DNA of 64,000 bases from Polydactylus sextarius (taxonomy: Eukaryota; Chordata; Actinopteri; Polynemidae): the NCBI GenBank assembly GCA_016801845.1, contig CM028927.1, positions 17,670,501 to 17,734,500 of the forward strand, written 5' to 3'. The notes beneath the pieces are model-generated. The model was given only the letters and a program-made list of their open reading frames with translations, made no database searches and was not told the origin of the DNA. The position numbers and the translations under genes are program-made. Positions 35,217-50,200 of this stretch are shown here, one piece after another; the stretch's first letter is position 1, and each line of letters opens with the position of its first letter.

Positions 35217-38200
35217 AGTGATACCTCTAATAAAATGACTCATAAACCAGATGTGTGTTCCTCAGCGTCATATAACTTTCTGTAAGCAGGCGCTGGTGTA
35301 GAAATACAAGATGTAATTATCATTTTATCAATAAAACAAACACAAACGTCTGTTGAAGAAAGTGCAGAGTAAAGTCACGACGCCTTTCACAGCTACTTTA
35401 GTTTGTTTAGAGTCTTTAATCTTTATAACAATTGACATTTTATCATTTAAAAACATAAATCAACTTTGTTCACTAGCTCCTTATGGTCTGAAATCATCAG
35501 AACACACAACAGCTTTTTATCTAAACTCAAGTTTTAATCTTTACACCTACGTCTGGTCCTGTCAACAACAGTTTATAACAATTACCACTTCAATTTTTAT
35601 GAGATAGTAAATAGTTGTGGGACATTTTTCTACGTGTAGCTGTCTGCTGTAATGTCATTGTAGATGGTTTTAAACAACAAACACGACTTTTTAATCCACA
35701 GATGCAGTTTATCAAGTTAAATATAAACATTAAAATTAAATGTAAACAGATGTTGAGTTTTATCAGACAGAAGGACAAATGTGTTGCACTAAATGTTTCA
35801 TTAAGTGGAAAAAGATCTAAGATCTGGTCACGTCTGATTCCTTCACCACATTCGAAGCATCTCTGCTCTTTTTCCTGTCGATCAATGTTTTATTTTTTTA
35901 TTTATGAACTAGTCTTTCGTTTGTCTGGTTGGTTTAAAGATTTATCACATTCTTAACGAGTGTATTTGTTTCTCTTGCGCCTGTAGCCTCTCTTCAGCGA
36001 GGACATGGGCGGCGAACCTTTCACCATCCTCCACAGCCTCTCACACGTTCAGGCCGGAGTTCACAACATGGAGGTTCTGCTGCTTCGCATCGAGAAAGAG
36101 CCGCAGGAAACCAAAGGAAGTGGATACTCTGTGTCTCTGGAGTGGATCACAGTAGCCAACGCTGCAGGACAGGGTGGGTGGTGGTTCCCCTTACCAGCAT
36201 CATCTTAGTCACTGAGCACCAGGTCACGTAAAACAAGTGCATCATAAATAAATTTTAATAAAGGTCTTCACATCCAGTAGACGGCAGAAATCTTTATTAA
36301 TTAACCTGGACTGTGAAGTTAATCACAGTCTGCTTTAATGGAGTTTAATTATTATTTCCCAGATGAGATTAGTTTAGAAAAAAAACACTGGTGAGATGGA
36401 TTTTCATTAAAGTTGTTGGCAAGAGACGGCGACTGATGATTCAAAGATTGGATCAACAGAATAATCAGAAGGAGCCTTGTGAGAGTCTCGTCCTCGTGGA
36501 GTTGGATTTAAAGATGCAGCACTTTGATATTTGCTGGCTGCAGCTTAATCCTTTGTTGTTTGTTTAGCATTTAATTAATCAGCGACTGGTGTTTCTCTCT
36601 TTTTTTTTAATCTAGTTTTACATTTGTGTCAGTCAGCAGAGTTTGAATATCATTTTGAAACGAAGATCTGGGTCTTAAGAATCAATCTTGCTACACAGTA
36701 TAATATGATACACGGTGAATTTGACTCAAAAAAATACAGTCTCTTACATATATATTTCACTTTACTGGAGTGTTTCAGAGAAAAACTGTTTCAGCTGGAA
36801 TCTGTCTGAGGATGTAGAGAAGATATATATATTTTTTCTCTCAACATCCATTTTTTACATGATGACAAGAAATAGGAGCAACAGAAAGACTTGAAACTGA
36901 TTTAACTTAAAAGTCTGACAGAGTAGAAGTTAATGATGAAAATGTGGCTTTTATAAAATAAATAGCTTGATAAGTGAATGTACAAAGAATGAATCGGTGG
37001 CAATCTTGATAAATTTAACCATTAAATTAAGTCATAGATACAAATAAAGAAGAAAATGTTTAAAATTGAAGACCTATATTGACCAAGACATAGATTAAAA
37101 TAAATGTGCATTAATTCATATAAAATAGTTATTTATTACCAACAACAGATCATAACAGGATTTTAATTCAAACTTCTGCTGCAGCTGCATCTTATTGTAA
37201 TAATAAAACGACAGGAAGGTTGAAAGTAGTTTTCACGACAGTTTGTCGACCAGTTACGTTTCATTCATGAAGTTAATAACTTCTGAATGAAAAGAACGAA
37301 TGTGTCGACTGTACAGCAGGTAAACCTGATCTGTGTGTGTGAGGAAGCAGTGATGGGATGAATCCAGTGAAATAACTGCCGGTCAGAGTTTAATAGAAGG
37401 AGAGATTACTTCACGCATTTTTATCGGCGCATCCTTTCGGTCTCCGTGTGCAGGTCAAGAGAAGAAGTACGAGGTGAAGAAGAGGAGAGTCCTCAAGGGG
37501 AAGTCGGTGCCTCACTACGCGGCGGTGGAGCCTCAGGGGAAAGGACTGATGCTGGCCTCGGAGAAACCGTTCGTCTTCACGCACGTGGACGGTCGTCCTG
37601 TGGAGAAGCCTGAAGCGGAGCCGATGGAGGTGGAGAAGACAGGTGGGTTCAGAGGCATGAGAGCTGCACTGATAGACGCACATACAGGACACAGATTTAC
37701 AAATTTTAAGTGTCCCGAGTAATTTGAGCTGAGCCTCCATTTCACCACGAATACGAGTCAAACACCACCTCAATAGATATTTAACGTTGGTTGAAGTAAT
37801 ATCGAGTTTGACCGTCTTTTTTTTTCACAACCAAATAGTTAACAATGAAAGTAAATGGGGCAGTCAGACAAACGTATCTAAATTGTCATTTTTTAACCAC
37901 TAATAAAGCTCAAAATATCACTTCACTTCAGCAGTAGCATGAATAGGATCCCTACACATAAACTGAAGGTCTGATAACTTAGTAAGTGAACTGAGAGTTT
38001 ATTAAAAACACTGTTTTACAAGACTTACCCAACGTCTTGTTTTATAACAAGTGGTGATGAAGGATGTTCCAGATCAACAGATTCATCATTTTCCTGAACC
38101 ACAGGAAGTGAAGTGATATTTTCACGGTCAAACTCAGCTGCCAAATTCTGCAAATATTTTGCATCAATGTTTTATTATGAAAAATAACAATTAACAGAAC

Positions 38201-41200
38201 ATTTACAAACTAAAAACACTGTTAGGGTGGGGTATTTAAAAAAAAAAAAAAACAAGTTTTGTTTTTCTTTTGGCCGTGGCCTCAGTGCCACCGTTATTTT
38301 TCCAGAACTTGACTGTCAGAAGAGTTACTGCAGATTTATTTTAGAAAAAGTCAAACTTCAGGCTTGTGACAAAACACTTAAGAGGTTTAGTTTTGCCTTG
38401 ATCATATTTATAGTCAAAGAGTCTGAAACTGTTCAGAGAGCAAGAAGGAACCTGTCAGCGAAAGTGTTGAAATGCAAACATCATCTGCGCTCAGAGCTAT
38501 GAACCCGGCTGCTTCCAGAGATGTGATAACATCGCAGCGTCGCTTTAGTTCTTGGCATTTTTGTGATGAGTTAAGATTCATTATGCAGCTGCAGCTGCTC
38601 ATTTCCAGTTGACTTTACTTTGGAATTTACTTTATTTGTCTTGTTGTGTGAAAAAAGCAGAGAGTCACAAACAATCAACTAGTTGGTTTCTTGTCACAGA
38701 AACACCTGAGTGGGCTGCAGCGTCTCCTCACTCTGTGTTTACACAGATACAAGTTTCTGTGTCATTTACATCCCGAACTCGGGGACAAACTGTCTGTTTT
38801 GTCGGCGAAAGAATGAGGATGTGGGTAATTACATGATTGAGTTAAAAATGAGAAATGCCTCAAGTAATGTGTTGTTGTGAAACAACAGCAAAAAAGTGTG
38901 AAAAGTAGCACATTCTCACATTTTTTAAAAGTGAAGTAAAAAAAAAAAAATGTTCAACTCAGTTGTTAAATGACTGTTAAACAAATCATCTCTGGAACTG
39001 ACATTGATTTATTTCTAATCAAGTAAAGAAAAAGTTCACTTTACGCTTATGACAAGTTTGTTGCTTAGCTTATCTTATCTTAGCTCAGCATAAACGCTGG
39101 AAACAGCTACCCTGCCTCTGTCCGAATGTACTGACAGGTGGATTTTGCTATGTTAAGTTAATGCTAAGCTAAGCTAACTGTACTGTTGTAAGACGCTGTA
39201 ACAGTGGTATTGATTTCCTCATTTAAAGTGATGATCCAGAGTAATTTGAACATTTTTTTTAATCTTGTAAAACAGTTTTTTAATAAACTTTGTGACACTT
39301 ACTAAGTTATCAGTAAGTTCTTAGACTCTTTAGTCTTAGAGTTTGCAGTTGTGTCGAACAGCTCTGAGAGACTGATGCTAATGTTGTGAACACACTCATG
39401 ATGGTGCTAAAGTCATAGTCTGCATGAATTTCAACCCAAGGTCTATTTCAGGAACTATCCCTCGAGCTATTTTACATTGGTCGAAGGATTTTCGAGTTTG
39501 ACCGCCTTTAGTTTTCACAGGTAAATGTGTATATATAATGAAAGTAAATGGGGCAGTCAGCCAAACTTATCTAAATTGTCATTTTTAACCACTAATAAAG
39601 CTCAAAATATCACTTTACTTTGTTTTTTTCTCGCTCTTCATGGACACATCGCCTGTTGTTCAGGAAAATGTTGAATCTGCTGATGTGGAACACCTTTCAC
39701 CACCAGTTGTTATGAAAAAAAGTTGGGTAAGTCTTGTAAAACAGTGTTTTTAATAAACTCTCTGTTCACTTACTAAGTTATCAGTACTTCAGTTTATGTG
39801 TAGGGACCCTATTCATGCTACTGCTGAAGTGAAGTGATATTTTGAGCTTTATTAGTGGTTAAAAAATGACAGTTTAGATACGTTTGTCTGACTGCCCCAT
39901 TTACTTTCATTGTTAACTATTTGGTTGTGAAAACAAAAGACGGTTAAACTCGATATTACTTCAACCAACGTAAAATATCTCTTGAGGGGAGTTTGACTCG
40001 TGGTGAAATAGACTCTGGGTTCAAATTATTCCAGATCATCACTTTAACTCTTTTACTAATCAAATAAGTAAATTTTCCCAAAAAAAAAAAAAAAACATGT
40101 TTCTGTAGTAATTATTTCACAGTTAAGTTCTTGACCTGTTTTCTCTCTCACTCGATAATCAGATCACCGCGGGGGTTTTTCACACCATCAAAACTTTTTA
40201 CCTCATGAAACACAAAAGAGAATGAGCTGAACTTTTACATCTGCCTGTTTTTTATTATTATTATTATTATTATTTATTCTTTTTTACACTCAGTTATACT
40301 CACAACCTCCATACAGGCAGACAAACAGCTGCTCTCTTGTTCAAAATATATATTTATATATATAAAAACCAACCTTGTGTGACCCAGACAGGGTCAAGGT
40401 GTGTGTTGGTGTAGGTGTATGTGTGTGTGTGCTCAATAATGGCCGCTTTTTAGCCAATCCTTTCATCGGCTCTCTGCCCGTCTCGATCTTTTTGGAAAGA
40501 AAAAAAAAAGTGGATTAGATGTCAAGAGAGGAGACGAGTAAGTGATGAAACAGGAAATGTGAAGAAGAGAAGAGGAGATGGAGCTGAATGAAGAGGAAGA
40601 GGAGATGTTGTATCAACAGAGGAAGGTCTGAATGATAGTTAGGAAGTTTGTATTATTACAGGAAACTAGAGTTTTTAAACAGTCGTTTTAGATGTTGTAT
40701 GTGTTCAGAGCTGATGACTGACGAGTTGAGATGAGAGAAGAGCGAAGGAGATGAAGATTGTAGCAGGAAGGAGAAATGAAAGATCTGGCAGCTCGAATCT
40801 CTCATTAGTTTCTTTGTTGATTCAGTCAACAACAAGAGGTGATAATGAACGTGTCTCTGCCAGTTATGGAGCAGGTCAGTTGGTTTGGAAATTCATAATT
40901 GGACCAATTTCATCGCTCAGGTTTTGCCAGTAATAGCAGATTGTTGTATATGTCAGATCTGGCACAGATCTCTCTCTCTGTCTATAGGAGTCTTGTATAT
41001 GAGAAAGTTGGCACCGACATTTCTGTTCAGGTTGATCTTTTCCCTTCTGTCTTATTTTGATATATTTCATAGTTATTTTTAACACTAGACTGAATCAAAA
41101 CATCTCTAATTTGTTTGATGTCAAGTTCTGTTTCAAATAAAGAAACATGTTCATGATATTTGATTAAATAATTTAACTAAACGTCTGGTAGTATTATAGG

Positions 41201-44200
41201 TATAAGACTGTTATAGTCGATGTTCAGTATAGTTTGGTCCAAGTGAAACCTCAGGGTCATAAATGAATCTGAGGTAGTAGAGAAATACGTTTTTTTTTTT
41301 TTTTTTTTTCTTTTTTTTTCTCTAATATGTGCTTTTATTTTTACTTTTAAATTGTAAATGTCTTTTCTAGGCACATTCACACATTAATAAACCGCCTCCA
41401 CATTGATAAATCACATTAAATATTTTATATTTACAGTCGTGTAGTTTGGTCTCAGGGCCACTAATAAATCTGAGCGGTGGAGAGATGATTAATGTTGCAG
41501 GAAAGGAAAAAAGAAAACAGTTTTATATCTTTTTATTTACCTTTCTGTTATGTGTGCTTATATTCTTTGGTTTTGAGTAGTAAATGTAGTTATATATAGT
41601 TGGTTATCACTGAAACATGGCTAATTGATAATAACAGCCCTGGAGTTATTTTATTATTATCTGTGTTACGTTTCATCCAAAAGCTCCGAGGTTTCCTCTT
41701 GATTCTTATTAAGAGATTATGAATGTTAATAACATCAGTGAACTTGCAGAACAATACTATGGCACATTCATGCAGTGATGGAGCAGCAGATGCTTCAGGC
41801 AACAAACCACTGACCTTGTTATTAGAGCATGACCTCATCCACGTCCTGACCCACTAACCTCAACTATCTGAGCCTTAAAACAGATGCTGAAATGAAACTG
41901 TTTTAGTCGTTGAGCTGAAGAATCGGTTTTCATTTGAAGTGACAACATTTTATTTTATATATTTTTATATATTTTTTTGTCTAAACGGATCCGCGTGCTG
42001 TTTCTGATTGAGACAAGTTTTGATAATGATTCAGTTTCACAGCTGTTGAGATGAGGTGGACCTGCTGACTGATGGGGTCACTGTAATTTATTCCCTTGTT
42101 AATTTCATGGCGGCTGCATTAAAGCGAGCGGAAAACCTCCGACTTGAGACGAGAAGAAATAGGGAAAAAAAAAAAGTGTTGTAGCTGTTAAGAAAATAAT
42201 GGATGAATCCTGCTTCAGATCAGGAACAGATGAAAAGGACTTTGTTGATGAAAGAAAATTCAAGGAGACTTGAAGCTGAGAAACATTTTATCAGTCAACA
42301 ACCTCTGACTCTCGCTCTTGAAAATGTGATTTCCAGTCAGATTTGAGTTTGGATTGTTTGTTTGAGTTTATGATTATATAACTGGCAGCTGAAGAGATTT
42401 TTTTATCAAGCATCTGTGTGCTGTTAGAAGTAAAAGAATCACACACACACACACGACCTGCTGTTGGTCCATCTTAACAAACGTGGCCGTATACATCTGT
42501 TCCCACGACCGTCAGAGATATTTAGAAACCGACGACGTCAATTTTGTTGCCACGCAGTAAAGGTGTCGTCATTGGATGGAAAAAATAAAACGGATATTTG
42601 ACGGAGGATCACTAAATGCCATCAGGCCGACTGAGGTGCTGAGTCAGAGTCGGTCTCTAAAATGTGGGCAACGGTGTGAACAGATTTGTTCGCAGCGGAA
42701 ATGCAGCAGCCGTCATCTTCATGAAGAGGTTGTATAAAAGAAGCCTAACGCTCATAACTTATTATGGCTTATTATTACTCTGCAGCTCTGCTTTGGATTT
42801 CAAAGGAGGAGCCAGATTTTTTTTTTTAAATCAGTTAAAAGCTGCAGCCTCATGAGAAATTGCTCTGTTTAGCATAATGATAATAAAAATAATGAGTTGT
42901 CCTTCAACTAAATCATGAGTCAGCAACTGGCCCGAGTCCACATTGTTCCTTGGCTAATGGCCTCTCGTTGCACTAAATGTGATTAAAATCTGTTCTCTTG
43001 TTTTTGAGTTATCACTCTCACCAGCAAGTTAACATCTAACACACAAGCTCTTCTTTACAGGATCGGTCATTTAAAAAAAAAAAAGAAAAGAAAAGAAAAA
43101 GTCCATTTGTGGATAAAAGATGAAGAAATCCATCTATCTATTTTCAGTCAACTCAGTTTTCCTGCTCTGACTGAGTCGTCGTACGTTAGATAAGATATAT
43201 AATCTCTCCTCTGTGTCGACCCTCAGGTTTCCTCCCAGTCGGATGTTTCTGGAAAATCTCCATCAGAAGACGCTTGTTCTTTAGTTTTACCTCCATGTTC
43301 AGCATTTTAGACACATTTTAGTCTCTGTTTTTGTAAAAATGAACAGCCTCTTTCTCAGGAATCTTTTCAGATTTGACACGTTGATGACGTCGGAGGTCAA
43401 GGTCACCGTGTCGCCTCTGGAGTCTCTATTTTGAGACGGTCTCTGGAGAATCACTATAGATTTGGCAGAAATGTTCATTCAGACCAAGAGCTGAACTGAT
43501 TAATTTTTCGTGGTCAAAGGTCATTGACTGTGATACACAACATGATTTTGACACAAATTTATTATTTCTTGTGTGTCTCCTTCTCGTTTCTTGTCTCTTT
43601 TATGTTACTCTATTATTTATTTAATGCTTTATATGATTTTTTTTATTTGAAATTTTGATTTTATTTTTTATTTGATAAAACCTGATCGTTTTAATAAGAC
43701 GGACGTCTCGGAAACTCATGTATCAACGATGATACAGTTGGAAATAAAGGGTTAAACTCAGCGTATCTCACAAAAGTGAGTAAATCCTTCACATTTCAGC
43801 AGCCATTTTATCTTATATCTTATAATAAATTAGAGTAGTCTGTGGTCTGTGTACAGCTTGTAAGTTATATCTAAATTTCATTTCTATAGTATCGTCCTTT
43901 GAGAAGACGTGTATAGGAAGAGAAAAGGAAGAGAAGAGGAGCAAACAACATAAACAGATAAGAACAGTTGGAGACAGTTGAATCAAAGACATAAGATGAT
44001 AGATATTACTAGAAACTAGAAAAGCCTGTGAATACAGATGAACTCTGAACCTAGATTTAAAATTACATATCGAAACATACATCTCCTTTTTTCCTGAGAC
44101 CAGGTCAGATCATTTACAGCTTTAAAAAAAAAATCATCAACAGTATTTTAGAAACTGGTCTGGTTGTTATTTTGTGAATGAATTCTTTGCATTTAATCAT

Positions 44201-47200
44201 TTGTAACTCATCTAAATTGAGTTATCATGTTTTTTACATAGCCTAAGTTCATTTTACACCAAAGTTCTCCTTTAAACATAAACTCTGACAACATTTAATA
44301 GCTTTATCCACCATCAGGGAACACGCTCGTTTCTGTTCACAGTGTAAAAATGACAGAAGACAAAAGTTGGTCCATCTGAGAGGCCGACAGCTGCAGCCTG
44401 CGTAGTCTCCTCTTGTTGCTGTGTGATAATCAATTGATTTTAATAGACTTCCATCTGCAGGTTCACTGAATATTTAACAGTAATAATGGCTGCGTGGGTC
44501 AGATGTTTTATGAATATTTCAGTCACAGCTGCAGCAGAACATGTCACCAACTTTAACATCAAACGTTTCTCTTCCTCCGTTTCTCTCTCAGATCCCATTT
44601 ACTTCTGGCAGCAGACGGCCGAGGACATCACGGTGTGCGTCCGAATGCCCGAGGGCATCACCAAAGAAGACGTGCAGTTCAGACTGACGCCGGACAACGT
44701 CAGCGTCGGAGTTCAGGGCTTCGCTCCGTTACTGCAGGGTCAGCTGTACGCGTCCGTGGACCCTGAGGCCAGCGCCTGGATCATAAAGAATGACAAGAGG
44801 TTTGTCTCAACCACTGTTACCGTTGTTGGCTTGAACTTGGTACAGATGTTTAATTTCGGTGTCAGGAAGTAGTTTTTCCACTTTCTTTGACCCATTTTTC
44901 TTGTAATTTCACATATTTTGTCTCCATCTATAGAAATACAACCAAATTACCCAGTTTATGACTTATAATCTTTATAATTAATGTTTAAAATGTAAAATGT
45001 TTTGACTTGGAGCACATCACCCATGTGCTGCCTCTCAGGGTGAATTTTTCATGATTTATTTGAATAACAAAGTGTCTAAATGGGATTTTTTATACTCATC
45101 ATCAGCAGATCAACCCGTCTCTCTCTGTTTAATTTGTTCTGTTTCCTCGTGACCTGGGTCACGGTGTTGTCAGGGACAGCTGGTCCTCTGAGTGTCTCTT
45201 TAAAGGAAATTAAGAGATTCAAGCCTTAAACGTTAAATCAACACAGACGGGGATAAGACATGACCTCGTCCAGAACAGGAAGACTGAGACGAACTTGGGC
45301 TGTTTACATTAAAGAGAACTGACTTTAAGAAACGAATAAATCTGACCGACGAGTCAGAGGAGATGTAGACAAAATCAGTCGGAGCAGGAAAAAGTGAGAG
45401 CTGAAGTCGTATAGAAACTTTTCAGGATGACACATCAGAAACCTAAAATACTTCTTCTTTACAACCAGTCAAACCTCAGTCAAACCTCAGTCAAACATGC
45501 CCGAGTTTTCACAGGATTTGGTTTTTGAAGACTTTTTTTGTCAAAATTTTGTCCCGGTTTTCGTTGATCTACTCAGTTTTCATATAGTTGAAAATGGTTC
45601 GTACCAAACTTCTCCGTGTGACTCAGCTGCTCATTTCCCACATCAAGCGACCACACATCCGGGTCGGGCGCTGGGTCTTTGTGTTGCATGTTCTTCCCGT
45701 GTTTGTTGGAGATCGGGTTTTCTCCCACAGCCAAAAACATGCATGCATTGGGGTGTATTGATCATTCTATACTGCCAGTAGGTGTGGATGTGAGTGTGAA
45801 TGGTTGTTTGTCTGTATATGTGGCCCTGTGACGAGCTGGTGACCATCCAGGGTTTATTTTACCTTTTTGTGCTTGTTTGTTGAGTGCGACTGCTGAATAA
45901 GATATAAATAAGCTTCTTAACAATCACCTCTCCTCCTCCCTCTCCCCTACTCGCCGTCCTCCATATGCCAACAAGTAAAAGTGATGTTAAATGTTCATTT
46001 ATTCATTTCATTAGTCACTTGTTTATTTCTCATTGTTATCTGTATGTAAAACTGTGGTTATTCTCTATATAATGTATTTTTTGATTAATATTTTTGAGTG
46101 TCTACAACAGGTTATTTTATTTGTTATGGGAAATATTGCTTCAGTTTTCATACATTCAGTTGTTTAATCATGAAAACCGAGGTTCAACTGTAGTTGCAAC
46201 TGCAGCCGCAGGAAGGATGAGGTTCGTCCCTGAAATGGTGAAGTGGTCGGATTCTGTCGGTGACGACTTTAGACTGAAGATAAAGATGAAGAACAGACCG
46301 ATCGTTGAACAACAGATTCAGGTGTAATTGTTGTTTGTTTTCAGTGAAAAAACAAAACAAAAAAAAAACTCTAAATGATTAAAAGATTATGAAACCTATA
46401 GAGGGAGTTGAAAGGTTTTCATAAGCACTGAATCTTTCAGCCAATCGTGAATGTGAGTTGAGTCATAAGACCTTTCATCTTTGTATCCATCAGCTCCATC
46501 AGTCTCTGCTTCCTGCTCTTTTAATACGAGTCCTCCAATGCTCCATTCAGTATAAAAACATGTTACATAGCCTGTTTGTGTGTTTCCTAATAATCCTTGA
46601 TCAGTGTTAAGGCTCTTCTGTGGATCTGAGAGAGAAACAGAGATAATACCTCTGTCTTGTTTTGCATTCAGAGAGAAATCCAAAAAAAAAAAAAAAAATA
46701 ACATTGAGGTGTTTATCCTGTAAGATGTATTTATGTTTTCATTTTATTCCCTCTTATCATAATCTCCAGACCGTTTTCTCCTCATCTACATGTCGCCTGT
46801 TTGCTTCTGACGCCTTTTTTTTAAGCTGCGAATATCTGAAAGAAACGTTTTGGTTTTCTGTATTGACCCTTTGTGGTTTTTCCACGGATACGAAAGAGAC
46901 ATTACACACCAACGACGTTATAGCCAAACAAAATGCAAACTAGATGGTTGTGATGGAAATGAAATGAAGCGATGTGGACGGGCTTTTACAATGTAAATAT
47001 CTAGAAGAAGAAAACACTCTACTGTCATGTTGAATGTGACAGCTGAGCATCATCCGTCTCCCCTTTGTTTGGTGGCGTATTAAAGAGGCAGACATTTGTG
47101 TCTCTTTCATATCTTATCATGGTTGTTCAGATATAGATGCATTGTATTGAAAACCATCGGTACAATAGAGAATGAATGATTGTGGCTCCTGAAGGGTGAA

Positions 47201-50200
47201 GTGGAGGCCGACTGTTTATAAGCATAGAAAAAAAAGAAAATGCAAATCAAAAGGAATTAATGTTTTTTTTTATTATTATTATTCATTATAATTTAGGAGC
47301 CGTTCAAGTCGTACATTACTCCTACATCCTGTGTTGTTTCCATTTGGCAAAACGACCATTTTAATTCTGATGCCAACAACAAAGAGCAACTTAGGAAAAA
47401 AAAACATTAAGGAGACAGGCTGCTCATTTTTAGAAGTCACATCGACAAACATCACAGTTTAATCAGTTGTAGCTAATTTAATGTTTTTGCTTTAATTTCC
47501 AGCATCGAGTTTAAACCGAGAAGAGACAAAGAGGAACGATATAAATAACTGATCACATCACGTCGCAGTTTAAACTGTAGCTCAAACCATCGACTTTGAT
47601 GGTTCAGAATGAGAATAAAATGTTAAAGTCAAGCAGCAACACGTCTTTACAGTCGACAAATATAGAAAAATGTGTGTGTGTATATATATACATATATATG
47701 TGTGTATATATGTATATATACATGTATATATTGTAAATATTATAAAGTTATAATATTGTATAAATAGTTTGAATTGAACTGAAGTTATTAAATGTTTAGA
47801 GATAATATTATTAAACCATAAACTGTGTCCTGATGCAGTTTTGTACATTAGTGTTGTAATATTTTATACACATCTGCTGATAAACGTTTATGAAATGTAT
47901 ACAATATCTGCTGAGGATAACAATCGTTCAGTTATTAAAACCTGAATGAATCTCATGAATATAAACCACACGGTTTGTCAGATTAAATAACAAACGTATT
48001 TTTGTCAAAAGCAACAGAAAAATTAAGATAAATGTCAAATCATCAAAAAATGTTTTTTCGTCGTCGTGTGAAAACAGTCAGTTCTCTACAGGAAGATAAA
48101 GAAGATAAAATAGAAAACCACAAATAAAAAGTTAGTTTGAATTATTTCAAGATCATCATTAGACTATAAATGAATCAGTAAACTCATAAAGAAAAAAACA
48201 CACCAATAATTAATTTCCTCCTTTCTGTCCCATACGTTGAACGAACGTGTTGCTGCATATTGTTCAACAGTTAAATCTTTATATTCTGTCTTTTCACTAT
48301 TCAGGAGAACGAACTGTATTAGAGACGATGTGATGAGTTCTGGACCAGGAAACATGATGAAGCAGCTTTGTACTTCATTATCCTCCTCTCGTTTAATAGA
48401 AACCTGCAAAAGCTGTGATGTGGTTGTGAATGTACATTCTCAGCTCAGATGTTCACACAAAAAAAAAAATCAATGTATGCAAACATATGTATGAGGAGGA
48501 AGATAATGTCATTTTAATTATATTTTAATTTATTCTTCATTTTCTTTGTCTTTATAAAGACAGATGCTCATTACACATCGTTCAGTGAAACGGGCTCATT
48601 TCTTTAAATATTTGAATTCATGACATGTTTCACTGCGACATGAGCGGATGTATAGATCTTATCTCACAAACTACAACTCTCAGTTACTTCCTAATCAATT
48701 AATTCTAGAGAATAGAAGAGAAAAGAACATTGATCCAAAGCATCTGGATCAATCAAACCTCTTTTACAGTCACGAGAACATTTTGCTGCTTAAAGTGACG
48801 GTCCAGAGTAATTTGAACCAAATAGTTAACAATGAAAGTAAATGGGGCAGTCAGCCAAACGTATCTAAATTGTCATTTTTTAACCACTAATAAAGCTCAA
48901 AATATCACTTCACTTCAGCAGTAGCATGAATAGGGTCCCTACACATAAACTGAAGTACTGATAACTTAGTAAGTGAACTGAGAGTTTATTAAAAACACTG
49001 TTTTACAAGACTTACCCAACAATTCATCATTTTCCTGAATAACCTGAACCTACACTTACTAAGTTATCGGTTTTAGTCTTCGAGTTTGCAGTTCTGAGAG
49101 ACTGATGCTAATGTCATGTTGTGACATGTTGTTGTAGAGTTGACTGCCTTTAGCCTTCACAGATAAATAGCTAATAATGAAAGTGGGGCAGTCAAATATA
49201 TCTAAATTGTCATTTTTTTTAACCACTAATAAAGTTCCAAATAGCACTTTGCTTAGTAATTTTTCTCGCTCTTCACGGACACATCGGCCTGTTGTTTAGT
49301 CTTGTAAAACAGTGTTTTTAATAAACTCTCAGTTCACTTACTAAGTTATCAGTACTTCAGTTTATGTGTAGGGACCCTATTCATGCTACTGCTGAAGTGA
49401 AGTGATATTTTGAGCTTTATTAGTGGTTAAAAAATGATGATTTAGATACGTTTGGCTGACTGCCCCATTTACTTTCATTGTTAACTATTTGGTTGTGAAA
49501 ACAAAAGACGGTCAAACTCGATATTACTTCAACCAACGTAAAATATCTCTTGAGAGGGAGTTTGACTCGTATTCATGTTGAAATAGACTCGGGGTTCATG
49601 TTACTCTGGACCATCACTTTAAGATACTTAATGTCAATATAATAAATATATTGTATAGAGGCCAGATGGATCAGGAACATTTTAAGGCGTGATTATTTTG
49701 TTATTGTCAGTTTCTTGATTTATGCTGCTTCTCACCTTCAAACATCTCATGTAAGATTCATTTGTGTCAGTCTCCTCATCATCTACATTGCTGCTGATTG
49801 GACGTTGAGTATACTGGTTGATTGCATCATTGTCGGGCTTACCGCCTGGTTTGCTCTGTAATCTGAGAAATAAATCAGACTCTCAGGCAACTTCTGAAGT
49901 GTTGAAATCAGAAGTTTTGGTTTTGGCAGCTTGAAGTCTTTTTGCCAAATGTAACATTTGAGATAAAGTAAGTGAGCCCTCTGATGTGAAAGCTGTTTTA
50001 TCTTTTACATGTATATTTATGATTAAGAGAGAGCGTGTGTTTTATGTGTGTGTTTTCAGCCTGGAGGTGACCCTGCAGAAACGTAGCGAGGGACCGATGT
50101 GGCCGGAGCTGGTGATGGGTGACGGGAGAGGAGAATATGTCATGACAGACGAACAGGCTGCTCTCATTCACGAAAGACTGACTCACCTCACGTCTGAAGA

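Larger units (their letters stand above)
37643..44591 (+). other. NUDCD1 intron 5
   Basis: 6.9-kb intron with foldback copies A and B, homopolymer and GA-rich stretches (about 40535-40760). The segment 42840-43010 is of higher complexity. No nested gene found. Confidence 0.7.
44800..50059 (+). other. NUDCD1 intron 6
   Basis: 5.3-kb intron holding a common fish repeat (about 45640-45850), a TA/TG tract (47670-47730) and foldback copy C. No nested gene found. Confidence 0.7.

Noticed and set aside
36005..36208. Start codon within NUDCD1 exon 4 as a separate small gene
   Set aside because: The frame is the internal reading frame of exon 4 read through its donor. It belongs to NUDCD1.
45497..45781. 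94-codon plus-strand frame in NUDCD1 intron 6
   Set aside because: Overlaps a ubiquitous fish interspersed repeat and has no domain.
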